A DNA stretch of 64,000 nt. It comes from Gracilimonas sp. (GTDB lineage Bacteria > Bacteroidota > Rhodothermia > Balneolales > Balneolaceae). The stretch is taken from the NCBI GenBank assembly GCA_022450045.1, contig JAKURD010000008.1:50564-114563 (forward strand). The letters are read 5' to 3'. The notes under the pieces are model-generated. The model saw only the letters and a program-made list of their open reading frames with translations. It was not told where the DNA came from and ran no database searches. Within the stretch, counting starts at the first letter, position 1. Every line of letters starts with the position of its first letter. This document shows positions 1 to 7,684 of this stretch, piece by piece. Both the position numbers and the translations under genes were made by a program.

Positions 1-930
1 ATGAAACTATTAGATAACATCCCAACCCAAGAATGGGTAGATGCACGACAAGAATACCTGGGCGGAAGCGAAGTTGCTGCTGCACTTGGCAAGTCTCCCT
101 ACCAGACACCCTTTCAACTCTGGCTGCTGAAAACTGGACGCAGAGAGCCGCAAGGTTCTACGCCGATCACAGAGATGGGCCATATATTGGAGCCCGTCTG
201 CGCAGAGAAATTTACCGAAATGACCGGGCTGAAAGTCCGCAATATTTCCGAGCCTTATGAGCATCCGGAATACTCATTTCTGAGAGGAAACATCGACCGG
301 CAGATTGTAAGCTCGGAGAAGCATCCCGGACCGGGAATTTTGGAAATAAAGACCTCCTCATCGTTTCGTCTAAAAAATGAAGTTGATGCCTATCCACTCA
401 GTTGGGAGTATCAGATTCAACATTATCTCATGCTAACAGGCTACCAGTATGCGTACCTCCAAATCATGGAGAGAGATACGGGCGTATTCCACGACCCGAT
501 CTACATCGAGCGCAACGAAGAACTGATTGCCATCAACACCCAGAAAGTAATCGAATGGTGGGAAGATCATGTGATTGCCGATGTTCCACCGGATGCAATG
601 ACGGATGAAGATCTGCTCATTCTCTACCCGGACGCGAAAGAAGGAGAAACCGTAGAGGCCAATCCTCGTCTCTTTGCATACTACCAGCAGCTCCAGAAAG
701 TAAGAGATCGCCTTGATGAATATAAAACGCACAAGGAATCTTTGGAGCATCTGCTTAAGGAAGAGTTAGGCAATGCGGAGCATATGACCTTGGCTGGCCG
801 GAGGCTCTTAAGCTGGAAGAACTCTACCCAACGCCGGTTCAATACCACAACTTTCAAGAAAGAGTACCCGCAGCTCTACAAGGAGTTTCTTAAGGAATCC
901 ACAACCCGACGTTTTACCATTAATACTTAA
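1..930 (+). CDS. YqaJ-like phage-type recombination exonuclease
   Basis: Probable 5'-3' double-strand DNA exonuclease of the YqaJ / lambda-Exo group (PD-(D/E)XK fold), which resects ends to feed a single-strand annealing or binding partner. Visible motifs: GGSEVAAALG at residues 21-30, GHILEP at 60-65, the acidic GNID at 96-99, the catalytic ILEIK at 113-117 (E115, K117), and the QIQHY helix at 138-142, in the order expected for the family. The length of 309 aa is normal. The ATG is the first base of the window; the N-terminal text fits a complete protein, but an upstream start cannot be excluded. The next gene starts 11 bp downstream, so they are probably co-transcribed. Family assignment is firm; direct biochemical role is inferred from homologous phage recombination systems. 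Confidence 0.85.
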   Translation: MKLLDNIPTQEWVDARQEYLGGSEVAAALGKSPYQTPFQLWLLKTGRREPQGSTPITEMGHILEPVCAEKFTEMTGLKVRNISEPYEHPEYSFLRGNIDRQIVSSEKHPGPGILEIKTSSSFRLKNEVDAYPLSWEYQIQHYLMLTGYQYAYLQIMERDTGVFHDPIYIERNEELIAINTQKVIEWWEDHVIADVPPDAMTDEDLLILYPDAKEGETVEANPRLFAYYQQLQKVRDRLDEYKTHKESLEHLLKEELGNAEHMTLAGRRLLSWKNSTQRRFNTTTFKKEYPQLYKEFLKESTTRRFTINT

Positions 931-941
931 ACCCAAATAAC

Positions 942-1451
942 ATGGCACTTATCATAAAAGAAGAAAAAATCGAATACCCTCTTGCACCCGACGGCCTTCA
1001 AGATGCCCTCCTTGTGGACGTCGTAGATCTCGGCGAGCTGGACACTCCTTGGGGCCCTAAACACAAGCTTAGCCTGGTGTGGGAGCTCGAGGATACCGAC
1101 TCAGAGGGAAAGCACTTCATCGTTACTAAGCGATATACGTGGTCGCTCAACGAGAAATCCAATTTACGCAAGGATATCGAACGATGGCGCGGTTCTAAGT
1201 TCACCAAGGATGAGTTGGAAAACGGAGTAGATATGGAAGCTTTCATCGGGCTGAATGCTACCTTGTTTATCTCGCACAACGAGTCTGAGGAGCACGGCAA
1301 AACTTTCTCCAATATCGAAACCATTCTTCCCCGGAAGAAAAACAACAAGGTCGTCTTCTACGACCTCAAGCCTTCTGGGGATTATACCCGAGTAGTTGAA
1401 AGGGAAAATTATAAGGAACCGGAAGAGTATGCAGAGATGGTAAATAGCTGA
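942..1451 (+). CDS. Phage-type protein, possible ssDNA-binding partner
   Basis: A 169-aa acidic protein without signal peptide or membrane segment. It is rich in beta-forming stretches (KLSLVWELED, HFIVTKRYTWSL, ATLFISHNES) and contains the hydrophobic core FSNIETILP. This resembles small OB-fold-like proteins of phage recombination or replication modules (DUF669-like), but I see no diagnostic motif. Position is the best clue: it starts 11 bp after a YqaJ-type exonuclease, where an annealing protein or SSB is commonly encoded. A bidirectional hairpin terminator follows its stop codon. The function as ssDNA-binding protein is inference; the coding status is well supported by the long open frame and tight spacing. 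Confidence 0.6.
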   Translation: MALIIKEEKIEYPLAPDGLQDALLVDVVDLGELDTPWGPKHKLSLVWELEDTDSEGKHFIVTKRYTWSLNEKSNLRKDIERWRGSKFTKDELENGVDMEAFIGLNATLFISHNESEEHGKTFSNIETILPRKKNNKVVFYDLKPSGDYTRVVERENYKEPEEYAEMVNS

Positions 1452-1486
1452 TCAAAAAAACCAGCTAGCCTAGCAACGCAATAAAG

Positions 1487-1519
1487 AAGAAGGAGTTTAA
1501 TCTCCTTCTTTCTTTTCTA
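1487..1519. terminator. Bidirectional hairpin terminator between convergent genes
   Basis: Arms AAGAAGGAG (1487-1495) and CTCCTTCTT (1502-1510) around a 6-nt loop, followed by a T-rich tail. It overlaps the stop codon of the minus-strand XRE gene and lies 36 bp after the upstream plus-strand stop, so it can serve both. Confidence 0.7.
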
Positions 1520-1748
1520 GTTCTTTTTCGATGAGACTCACAATAGCAGATGCTTTCGTTTCAAGGGCAGGAGCTAACTTGAGGAATACATCCAATGATG
1601 GAAGTCTCTCTCTTCGTTCAGTTCGATCAATCATGCTTCTGCTCAATCCAGATTGGGCTGCCAACTCCTCCTGAGAGAATCCTTTCTCTTCCCGTAGTCT
1701 CCGAATGACTATAGAAGTCGCTTCCAATAACTCTGCATCGTATTTCAT
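1497..1748 (-). CDS. Small XRE-family HTH repressor
   Basis: A DNA-binding regulator of the Xre/Cro type. The helix-turn-helix is clear: LREEKGFSQEELAAQSGLS, followed by RSMIDRTERRERLPSLDVF, covering nearly the whole protein. There is no effector domain. A longer frame to 1790 exists, but it would run into the inverted repeat at 1779-1802. I therefore prefer the ATG at 1748, giving 83 aa starting MKYDAELLEAT. The gene is divergent from the lipoprotein at 1829, with the palindrome lying between them, which suggests autoregulation and control of the neighbour. Similar solitary XRE proteins occur in phage remnants and toxin-antitoxin-like pairs; no toxin is recognisable here. Confidence 0.85.
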   Translation of the reverse strand: MKYDAELLEATSIVIRRLREEKGFSQEELAAQSGLSRSMIDRTERRERLPSLDVFLKLAPALETKASAIVSLIEKELEKKEGD

Positions 1749-1778
1749 GAAAGAAAGATGCAGTGAAAACAAATTTGC

Positions 1779-1802
1779 ATTTGCTGTCAACTGTCAGCAA
1801 AT
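1779..1802. promoter_or_regulatory. Perfect inverted repeat, candidate XRE operator
   Basis: Arms ATTTGCTG (1779-1786) and CAGCAAAT (1795-1802) are perfectly complementary across an 8-nt spacer. A direct repeat CTGTCA (1785-1790 region and 1791-1796) is embedded. It sits in the divergent intergenic region 31 bp upstream of the XRE start and 27 bp upstream of the lipoprotein ATG, the expected place for a Cro-type operator. Binding is inferred. Confidence 0.55.
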
Positions 1803-1828
1803 TAAACATTAATCATACTTTACAAGCC

Positions 1829-3034
1829 ATGAAAAACAGATTCAGAAAAATATCCGTAACAATTACTACTTCTATCGTGTTGGTATTTACTGCCTGCACC
1901 CCTTCAAATGAAGACATAAAATCCTATTTGTCAGAGGAAAATTATGAACGTGTCTATGAATACGTTCATAAACAGCTTGAAAATCACTCTACTCAGAATA
2001 ATCCAGCTTTTGATTCAGGACTTAGCGGACTGATTTTTTCTAATACGTCATATAGCTCAGAAGCAATTAATCTCTTTACAAGCTCTGAGTTTCAAGTTCC
2101 AGATAAAGGGCATTTAGCAACTAATCTTTGGGGAAAAGCCATCGAAAAGAAAACAGATATTCCTGAAGGTTTACATTCCTTTATCTATAAAAACCACCAA
2201 GCATATGGAAGCAGTATAGAACCAAAAATTCAGAAATATTATCAGGCCGATTCCTTATTTCAACCGTTACTAATTGAAGAGATTCGTTCAATTAGCCTGT
2301 GGGATAAACCCGATTATATGAAACTTGATTGGCTTATATCTTTAACAGACCTCAGTAATCCACATGACTATGTTAAAGAGATTATTGCTTTAAAAAGTAA
2401 GGAATCAAATATTAATAAGGTTTTCAGTGACAGCTTAGAAGATAACCAACTCTGGATCAATGATTATTCTAGTCGAATTGATAGTTTAAATGCCATATTT
2501 CCATCAATTGAAAAAAGATACGAGGAACAATATCCTAAATACGATGATCTTAACTCAGCTGTTTTTCTTGTGAGTTCATTCATTGGAGATTTTCAGGATG
2601 GCGAAATTAATTACGAGGCATATGAAGCAACAATTTATAGTACTACTGGAGGTGAGGATCAAGTTTTCTTTACTGAATATGAAACCTTCATACTCTTGAC
2701 TACTGAAAAAAGCTTTTCAGGTCGAGGTAGATATCGTTTATCGTATTATTTGAAAGATGAAATTCCAGTTAGGCTAAAAGAAGATTATGGTGGTTTTAAA
2801 ACTACTATGAAAGTAGTTAAACACGTTGGTGAAAGAGAATTTGATGATCTTCTACATAGTAGTACTCAAGTATCTTCTATTAATTCTAAAATTGAGCTCT
2901 ATTCAAGATTATTAAATCATTTCCAGTCGGAGAAAGAACAAATAGAACTAGAGCGTACTGCCAGAATTAAAGAATTAAATGCAGAAATCGTATTACTTGA
3001 TAAAAGGCTCAAGGACTGGGCTAAAGATAACTAA
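1829..3034 (+). CDS. Lipoprotein of unknown function
   Basis: A 401-aa protein starting MKNRFRKISV, with a hydrophobic segment ending VFTAC, a plausible lipobox with C23 as lipidated residue. It is therefore probably a membrane-anchored periplasmic or outer-membrane lipoprotein. A frame opening at 1763 would put 22 non-signal residues in front, so I chose the ATG at 1829. The body matches no family I recognise; it is rich in Ser, Tyr, Asp and Glu. The last 45 residues form a likely coiled coil (HFQSEKEQIELERTARIKEL region). The codon usage is AT-rich compared with the flanking recombination genes, suggesting recent acquisition. It is divergent from the XRE gene and shares its palindrome. Confidence 0.7.
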   Translation: MKNRFRKISVTITTSIVLVFTACTPSNEDIKSYLSEENYERVYEYVHKQLENHSTQNNPAFDSGLSGLIFSNTSYSSEAINLFTSSEFQVPDKGHLATNLWGKAIEKKTDIPEGLHSFIYKNHQAYGSSIEPKIQKYYQADSLFQPLLIEEIRSISLWDKPDYMKLDWLISLTDLSNPHDYVKEIIALKSKESNINKVFSDSLEDNQLWINDYSSRIDSLNAIFPSIEKRYEEQYPKYDDLNSAVFLVSSFIGDFQDGEINYEAYEATIYSTTGGEDQVFFTEYETFILLTTEKSFSGRGRYRLSYYLKDEIPVRLKEDYGGFKTTMKVVKHVGEREFDDLLHSSTQVSSINSKIELYSRLLNHFQSEKEQIELERTARIKELNAEIVLLDKRLKDWAKDN

Positions 3035-3038
3035 CTCT

Positions 3039-3065
3039 AAAAGGGAAGCTTCGGCTTCTCTTTTT
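3039..3065 (+). terminator. Rho-independent terminator after lipoprotein gene
   Basis: Hairpin with stem GAAGC / GCTTC and a TTCG tetraloop, flanked by an A-run on the 5' side and TCTTTTT on the 3' side. It begins 5 bp after the stop codon of the lipoprotein gene. Confidence 0.8.
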
Positions 3066-3091
3066 ACACTTAATTTTAAATCATTTGGGGT

Positions 3092-3526
3092 ATGTTCAAA
3101 TTCAGAAAAAAAGATACTAAGGCAAAGAATGTCAGAAAGAGTAAGTTTTTTAAAAGCGCGAAAACTAAGGCAAAGGATTACCTTAATTCTCCTGACAAAA
3201 TTCACCGGCTAATTGATAAGGCCAAGAAAAAAGCAAACAGAAGAAACAGTCCTTTAAAAGAGTTTTGGGAATCGCTGATGACATGCTTCCGGCTGCTTAA
3301 AGCATATGCCAAAGGAACCTATCGGGAGATACCCTGGGAATCACTAGTATTAATTCTGGCTTCAGTTATTTACTTTGTCATGCCCATAGATTTGATACCA
3401 GATTTTATCGTTGGCATCGGGCTCTTAGACGACGCTTCCCTGTTGGCATGGGCAATGGCTTCTTTTGCTGTTGACATTGAGCGCTTCGTGCAGTGGGAGA
3501 AAGAAAATAAAACAGAATATGAATAA
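3092..3526 (+). CDS. DUF1232 (YkvA-type) membrane protein
   Basis: A 144-aa protein with a very basic N-terminal third (Lys/Arg-rich, residues 1-55) and a C-terminal DUF1232 core at about residues 85-125. That core has the hallmark YFVMPIDLIPDF followed by GLLDDASLLAWA, the pattern that defines the family. One or two membrane-embedded hydrophobic segments are visible (SLVLILASVIYFV and the DASLLAWAMASF region). The molecular function of DUF1232 proteins is not established. The stop codon overlaps the start of the next gene, so the two are translationally coupled. The basic N-terminal extension is longer than in typical family members. Confidence 0.85.
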   Translation: MFKFRKKDTKAKNVRKSKFFKSAKTKAKDYLNSPDKIHRLIDKAKKKANRRNSPLKEFWESLMTCFRLLKAYAKGTYREIPWESLVLILASVIYFVMPIDLIPDFIVGIGLLDDASLLAWAMASFAVDIERFVQWEKENKTEYE

Positions 3527-3920
3527 CATGGACGCCCTTCGAGAACAGTTAATGACATCATTAAGAGTCTTTCTCTTTTTGGATACTTACGCACCCCGGG
3601 ACCTTGATATGAACCAACCCATTTGCGAGATCAAGATGAATGAAGAAGAATGCCTCTACGAGGCTTTGGTAAATATTGCTATAAACCGGTGGCAAATCCA
3701 TCATGCTTATCACATTAAGCAGCCAGATATTACCCGCTTTAGCATCGCTGAACTAGCCGATCTTGCTCTCGCTTCTGAAAGGCTTGCTGGAAAAGAGTAC
3801 CAGCGCTTTGTAGATGATAAAATGGATGAAATCTCCGTGACGCTAAGAGAATATTTACAAGATTCCTTCCGTGAGCAAGGCGTGATTGAAGAAGCCGAAT
3901 ACTTGATGAATCTGAATTAA
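3519..3920 (+). CDS. Hypothetical protein coupled to DUF1232 gene
   Basis: A 133-aa acidic, mostly helical, soluble protein with no recognisable domain. The ATG at 3519 overlaps the stop of the DUF1232 gene; a second ATG at 3528 is also possible. Features: a helical N-terminus (DALREQLMTSLRVFLFL), a central ALVNIAINRWQIHHAYHIK segment and an acidic C-terminus ending EEAEYLMNLN. No cysteines suggest a metal site and no signal peptide is present. The overlap with a membrane protein suggests a common operon; the function is unknown. Confidence 0.65.
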   Translation: MNNMDALREQLMTSLRVFLFLDTYAPRDLDMNQPICEIKMNEEECLYEALVNIAINRWQIHHAYHIKQPDITRFSIAELADLALASERLAGKEYQRFVDDKMDEISVTLREYLQDSFREQGVIEEAEYLMNLN

Positions 3921-4131
3921 GAGGGAACCTGGCGTAAATGAGAGTCAGTGGTCAAGTGTCTTACTCTTTTAGATTAAAATGCTGTTTTTAAATTGGCAAA
4001 AATGTAGTCAATCTACGGTCTAAGTAACTGACAAAATCGCACAAATTGTTATACATCCAATTTTTGGCATGATTAATGCTAATCATTATCAACCAGCATT
4101 ATAGGAGTATGATGCTAGTGTAAACATAATG
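3921..4131. other. Intergenic stretch without recognisable gene
   Basis: Together with the terminator at 4132-4159 and about 107 bp behind it, this forms a 346-bp gap. I see no ORF with coding character and no RNA fold beyond weak short inverted repeats such as AGCAT...ATGCT near 4096-4115. The gap separates the DUF1232 pair from the TPR/HExxH gene. Confidence 0.5.
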
Positions 4132-4159
4132 AAGCCACCTCGAAAGGGGTGGCTTTTTT
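4132..4159 (+). terminator. Strong rho-independent terminator
   Basis: Arms AAGCCACC (4132-4139) and GGTGGCTT (4148-4155) with an 8-nt loop and a T-run. It lies 212 bp after the previous stop codon, so it ends a long 3' UTR or an unannotated small transcript from 3921-4131. Confidence 0.8.
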
Positions 4160-4266
4160 ATGCTCTGTTTCTACCACCATTAACAATGCAGTAAATTTCC
4201 TTCCGAATAACCATTATCTTACATAGGTTATTAACGAGCTGTTAATCCTGAATCTATATTTACTGA

Positions 4267-6225
4267 ATGGTTATCACCCATATTGTTGACGACTTTTTAT
4301 TTGAACTCTTCCCAGAAGCGGAAAATGATACCGAAAAGCTGACCTCTATTCTGAAGCGGTATTATACCTTGGGGCCTTTCGAGCCGGAAGTGGAACTCAA
4401 AGACTCAACTATCGAAGTCTCCATAGATGTGGATCGCATCAATGCGGATAAGGGCAAGTTTGATAAGCTGGTAAAGTATGCGGAATCCGGAAAGCTGGAT
4501 AAAGCCATTGAACTGGCAGATGAACTTATTGAAAACGCTCCAAACATCAGTGAATACCACCGGGTGCGTGGACAAGCCTACTCTGAAAAAGGAGACCAGG
4601 AAGAAGCTATCAATTCTTTGATTGATGCCCTCAAATGGAATCCTAAGAACGAGTGGGCATTGCTAATGATCGGTAACATCTATGCCCGATTCAAACAGGA
4701 CATGGAAACGGCTCTGAAGTATTTTGATAAGGTGTTGGAAGTGAAACCGGATGATTACCATGCTTTAAACAACATTGGAGTTCAGCTTTTTGAAACTGGT
4801 CGAAAAGAGGAAGCCTTGGAATACTTGAACAAGGCACTGGAAGCTAATCCTAAATACCCAAACACCTTGTTTGCTTTTGCTATGATTGCCTATCGGGAGA
4901 ATGATTACTCTAAGGCGTTTGAGTATAGCACCAAGTCACTTCGCAATCAGGATAAGAAAGACGAATTATACGATAACGCCGTTAAAATGGCGCTCTCCAG
5001 TGCAAAGGAATTAACCGGAGAGATAGATGGACTTGGTATCGCTGAAGAATACATGCAATCACTGTCTGATCGTTTTGATGTGGACATTAAGATGGAAGCA
5101 GATCCTGAAATTCCTACGGCTGCGACTATGCAATATGCGGAGGTATATCAGCGAAACCATCACTTAATAAAGTATAAGCCCAATCATCCGGCTGTTGCTC
5201 ATTTGGTGGTGCACGAACTTATGCATCTTGAGCTTCGGGAAGAAGCCAGAGTGGAGAATGTAAACAAACTGTTTACTACGACCGATTCTACTAAAGCTTC
5301 TTTCCGGCTGACATTCAAGAAAGATGCCGAACGACTGAAAAAGAAAGGCGTACCTGAATCCAATGTCCGGGGTTTTATGGATTCTATGGCTGACGGGCTG
5401 AACCGACAAGTATTCAACACGCCTATTGATGTGTTCATAGAAGACCGGATTTATAACCGTTTTGAAGAAATTAGATCATTCCAATTGCTTTCACTTCATG
5501 CCAATACTATGGAAGGAGCTGATGCAAACACCCGACCTGATATCATCAAGAATGCTCCCAATAAGGTCATTTCTGCTTCAACAACCTACGGTTTGGTTCA
5601 CGCCTTACAGCTGAAGGATTTGTTTGGTCTTGATCTTATTGGTGAATTCAAACCGAAACGCAAAGAAGTTGAAACGGCCACCAAGTTCTATGAAGAATAC
5701 CTGGAACACAAGGATGATAAGGAAGCCGGTATCGAATACGACCTGATTCAGTTTTGGGCTGAAGATCTGAACCTTGACCGGTATTTTAATCTCGTTGACG
5801 AGAAGAGCCAGAATAATTCAGCAGATTCGGTACTGGACAAGATAGAAAGTGATCCTTACGGATTGGATGAAGATGATCCTTCCAAAGACCGGAAAATGAA
5901 AACCTTCATAGAGAAGCATGGCGGGGATGATATAAACATGGCTGTGGCGATGTATATGGTTGGAGCTCTCCAGTATTTTGAAGGTATGGACAAGTCCAAA
6001 ATCAAAGAGATTGCCTTTGATATTGCCAAAGTGGGCACTGCCGGTATTGATCCCAAAAAAGATGGGTATCGAATTCCAAGTATTCCTGACAGTAATTTTT
6101 CTGGATATCAGACCTTAGCTTACTTTTATGTAAGTTGGACATTAGCTATACCAGAAATGGTTCCTAGCTTGGGGTTATCCTTTAAAGAGGAATATGAAGT
6201 CGCTTGCGAGTTCAACTCACTTTAA
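4267..6225 (+). CDS. TPR protein with HExxH zinc-peptidase-like domain
   Basis: A 652-aa soluble protein. Residues about 70-225 hold several tetratricopeptide repeats (RGQAYSEKGDQEEAINSLID, YARFKQDMETALKYFDKVLE, NNIGVQLFETGRKEEALEYL). A zincin motif HELMH with the flank AVAHLVVHELMHLELREEA lies at about residues 315-319. A later acidic segment, DVFIEDRIYNRFEE, about 75 residues on could supply a further metal ligand, but that is inference. There is no signal peptide, so it is probably cytoplasmic. It lies 118 bp upstream of the restriction-modification operon in the same orientation, with base composition nearer to the host genes than to that operon. I do not recognise an exact family; a regulatory or self-processing protease is possible. 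Confidence 0.7.
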   Translation: MVITHIVDDFLFELFPEAENDTEKLTSILKRYYTLGPFEPEVELKDSTIEVSIDVDRINADKGKFDKLVKYAESGKLDKAIELADELIENAPNISEYHRVRGQAYSEKGDQEEAINSLIDALKWNPKNEWALLMIGNIYARFKQDMETALKYFDKVLEVKPDDYHALNNIGVQLFETGRKEEALEYLNKALEANPKYPNTLFAFAMIAYRENDYSKAFEYSTKSLRNQDKKDELYDNAVKMALSSAKELTGEIDGLGIAEEYMQSLSDRFDVDIKMEADPEIPTAATMQYAEVYQRNHHLIKYKPNHPAVAHLVVHELMHLELREEARVENVNKLFTTTDSTKASFRLTFKKDAERLKKKGVPESNVRGFMDSMADGLNRQVFNTPIDVFIEDRIYNRFEEIRSFQLLSLHANTMEGADANTRPDIIKNAPNKVISASTTYGLVHALQLKDLFGLDLIGEFKPKRKEVETATKFYEEYLEHKDDKEAGIEYDLIQFWAEDLNLDRYFNLVDEKSQNNSADSVLDKIESDPYGLDEDDPSKDRKMKTFIEKHGGDDINMAVAMYMVGALQYFEGMDKSKIKEIAFDIAKVGTAGIDPKKDGYRIPSIPDSNFSGYQTLAYFYVSWTLAIPEMVPSLGLSFKEEYEVACEFNSL

Positions 6226-6233
6226 AAAAATTA

Positions 6234-6263
6234 TGTCATATAAAGGTGACATAGCGGTGTCAC
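6234..6263. promoter_or_regulatory. Candidate operator upstream of R-M operon
   Basis: Three half-sites of a TGTCA/TGACA motif: TGTCA at 6234-6238, then GTGACA (6246-6251) and TGTCAC (6258-6263) forming an inverted repeat with a 6-nt spacer. An AT-rich TATAAATG-type stretch follows at 6264-6271. It lies 80-110 bp upstream of the first methyltransferase start. This arrangement is typical of a dimer-binding regulator. No controller protein is encoded in the operon, so binding by one of the methyltransferases or an outside regulator is inference. Confidence 0.45.
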
Positions 6264-6343
6264 TATAAATGTATATTTTAAGTCGAAATTATTTAGAGCC
6301 AATTAAATAAAAAGTACTCTTAATCCAACAAATAATCCGATAA

Positions 6344-7684
6344 ATGGAATCTGGAATTCAAAAGAAAATTTTTAAGAATAGTTTAATTAAAGATGAAGAA
6401 AAGAGGTCAATATTAAATTACTATCTCGATCTAGAAAATAGAATTTCAATCAATTCTCGTGAAAATTCTGATCAAGGAACACCTGTGAATTTTCAATTAG
6501 CAAAAAAATTTCCAAGGCATAGATGGTATACATATAAGGAAGGGTTTTCTCCAGTATTTGTTAGCGACTTTATTAACCGATTTAGAAAGAGTGAGAGTGA
6601 TGTAATTTTTGATCCTTTTGGAGGAATCGGTACATCTGTATTAGAAGGAGCTATGAAGGGGTATAATTCTTATTCTAATGATATAAATGGGCTCAGTAAT
6701 TATATTGCGAATATTAAAACTGCCAATTATTCGGAAAAGGATTTATCTGATATAAAAAAAGCCTGTGATGAATTTATTAACAACGAACTCACAGAAAATG
6801 CTTCACCACCTGACCATGACACAGTATTAAATTATTTCGACCAAAAAGTGCTAGAAAACATTCTAAGCATTCAAGCATGGATTAATAATTTAGATTCTTC
6901 CAAAACAAGAAATCTATTTAATCTGTCACTAATTACAAACTTAGAGTACTTTTCATCTCATAGAAAAGATGGTAATGGAGTTAAAAGGAAATCCAATCAT
7001 GTCCCAATTACAAAATTATCAGATACCAAAGAAATATTAATTAAAAATATCGAACTATTTATTAAAGACATTGAATCAACGAAAATTTCGGGTAATGGGA
7101 ATATCTTAACCCAAAGTTCATTTGATAAATACGAGCTTCCAGAAAAAGCAGATTTAGTGATTACTTCACCACCCTACGCTAACTGTTTTGACTATAGCAA
7201 AGTATACTTAGTTGAGTTATGGTTTAGTGGGATTTTTAAAAATAAAATGGATCAGAAAATCTTTAGGGAGTCTTCAATTATCAGCCATGTTCACTACAAT
7301 TGGGATAAAAGACATGAGAATTTTGGCAATGAATTTGTAAATAGTGACATTTACAATTACTTAAGCAATAAAGACTTATGGGACAAAAAAATCCCTAAAA
7401 TGGTTACAGGGTATTTTTCAGATATGGGAAAGGTATTGACAGAAATGTCTCATAACCTAAATAAAGGTGCAACCGTTGGGATGGTAGTTGGAAATAGTGT
7501 TTATGCTGGGCTTCCTATTGCAACTGATTTACTAATTACAGAAATGGCAAAAGACGTTGGATATGAAGTAGAAGGTATTGAAGTTTATAGACAACTTAAT
7601 TCATCTCCTCAGCAAATGAAAAAACTCACTACAGAAGAGAAAAAATTCTTACGCGAAAGTTTAATAATATTAAAATGGAAATGA
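6344..7684 (+). CDS. SPPY-type DNA methyltransferase (first of pair)
   Basis: Amino-methyltransferase of a restriction-modification system, transferring methyl from S-adenosylmethionine to N4 of cytosine or N6 of adenine. The SAM-binding motif FDPFGGIGTS is at residues 89-98 and the catalytic TSPPYANCFDY at 274-284. The TSPPY form is most frequent among N4-cytosine enzymes, so the target base is uncertain. About 175 residues separate the two motifs, room for a target-recognition domain between them (alpha-like order). The gene is AT-rich with Lys/Asn/Ile-rich coding. Its last 10 bases overlap the second methyltransferase gene, starting a four-gene overlapping operon. Confidence 0.88.
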   Translation: MESGIQKKIFKNSLIKDEEKRSILNYYLDLENRISINSRENSDQGTPVNFQLAKKFPRHRWYTYKEGFSPVFVSDFINRFRKSESDVIFDPFGGIGTSVLEGAMKGYNSYSNDINGLSNYIANIKTANYSEKDLSDIKKACDEFINNELTENASPPDHDTVLNYFDQKVLENILSIQAWINNLDSSKTRNLFNLSLITNLEYFSSHRKDGNGVKRKSNHVPITKLSDTKEILIKNIELFIKDIESTKISGNGNILTQSSFDKYELPEKADLVITSPPYANCFDYSKVYLVELWFSGIFKNKMDQKIFRESSIISHVHYNWDKRHENFGNEFVNSDIYNYLSNKDLWDKKIPKMVTGYFSDMGKVLTEMSHNLNKGATVGMVVGNSVYAGLPIATDLLITEMAKDVGYEVEGIEVYRQLNSSPQQMKKLTTEEKKFLRESLIILKWK

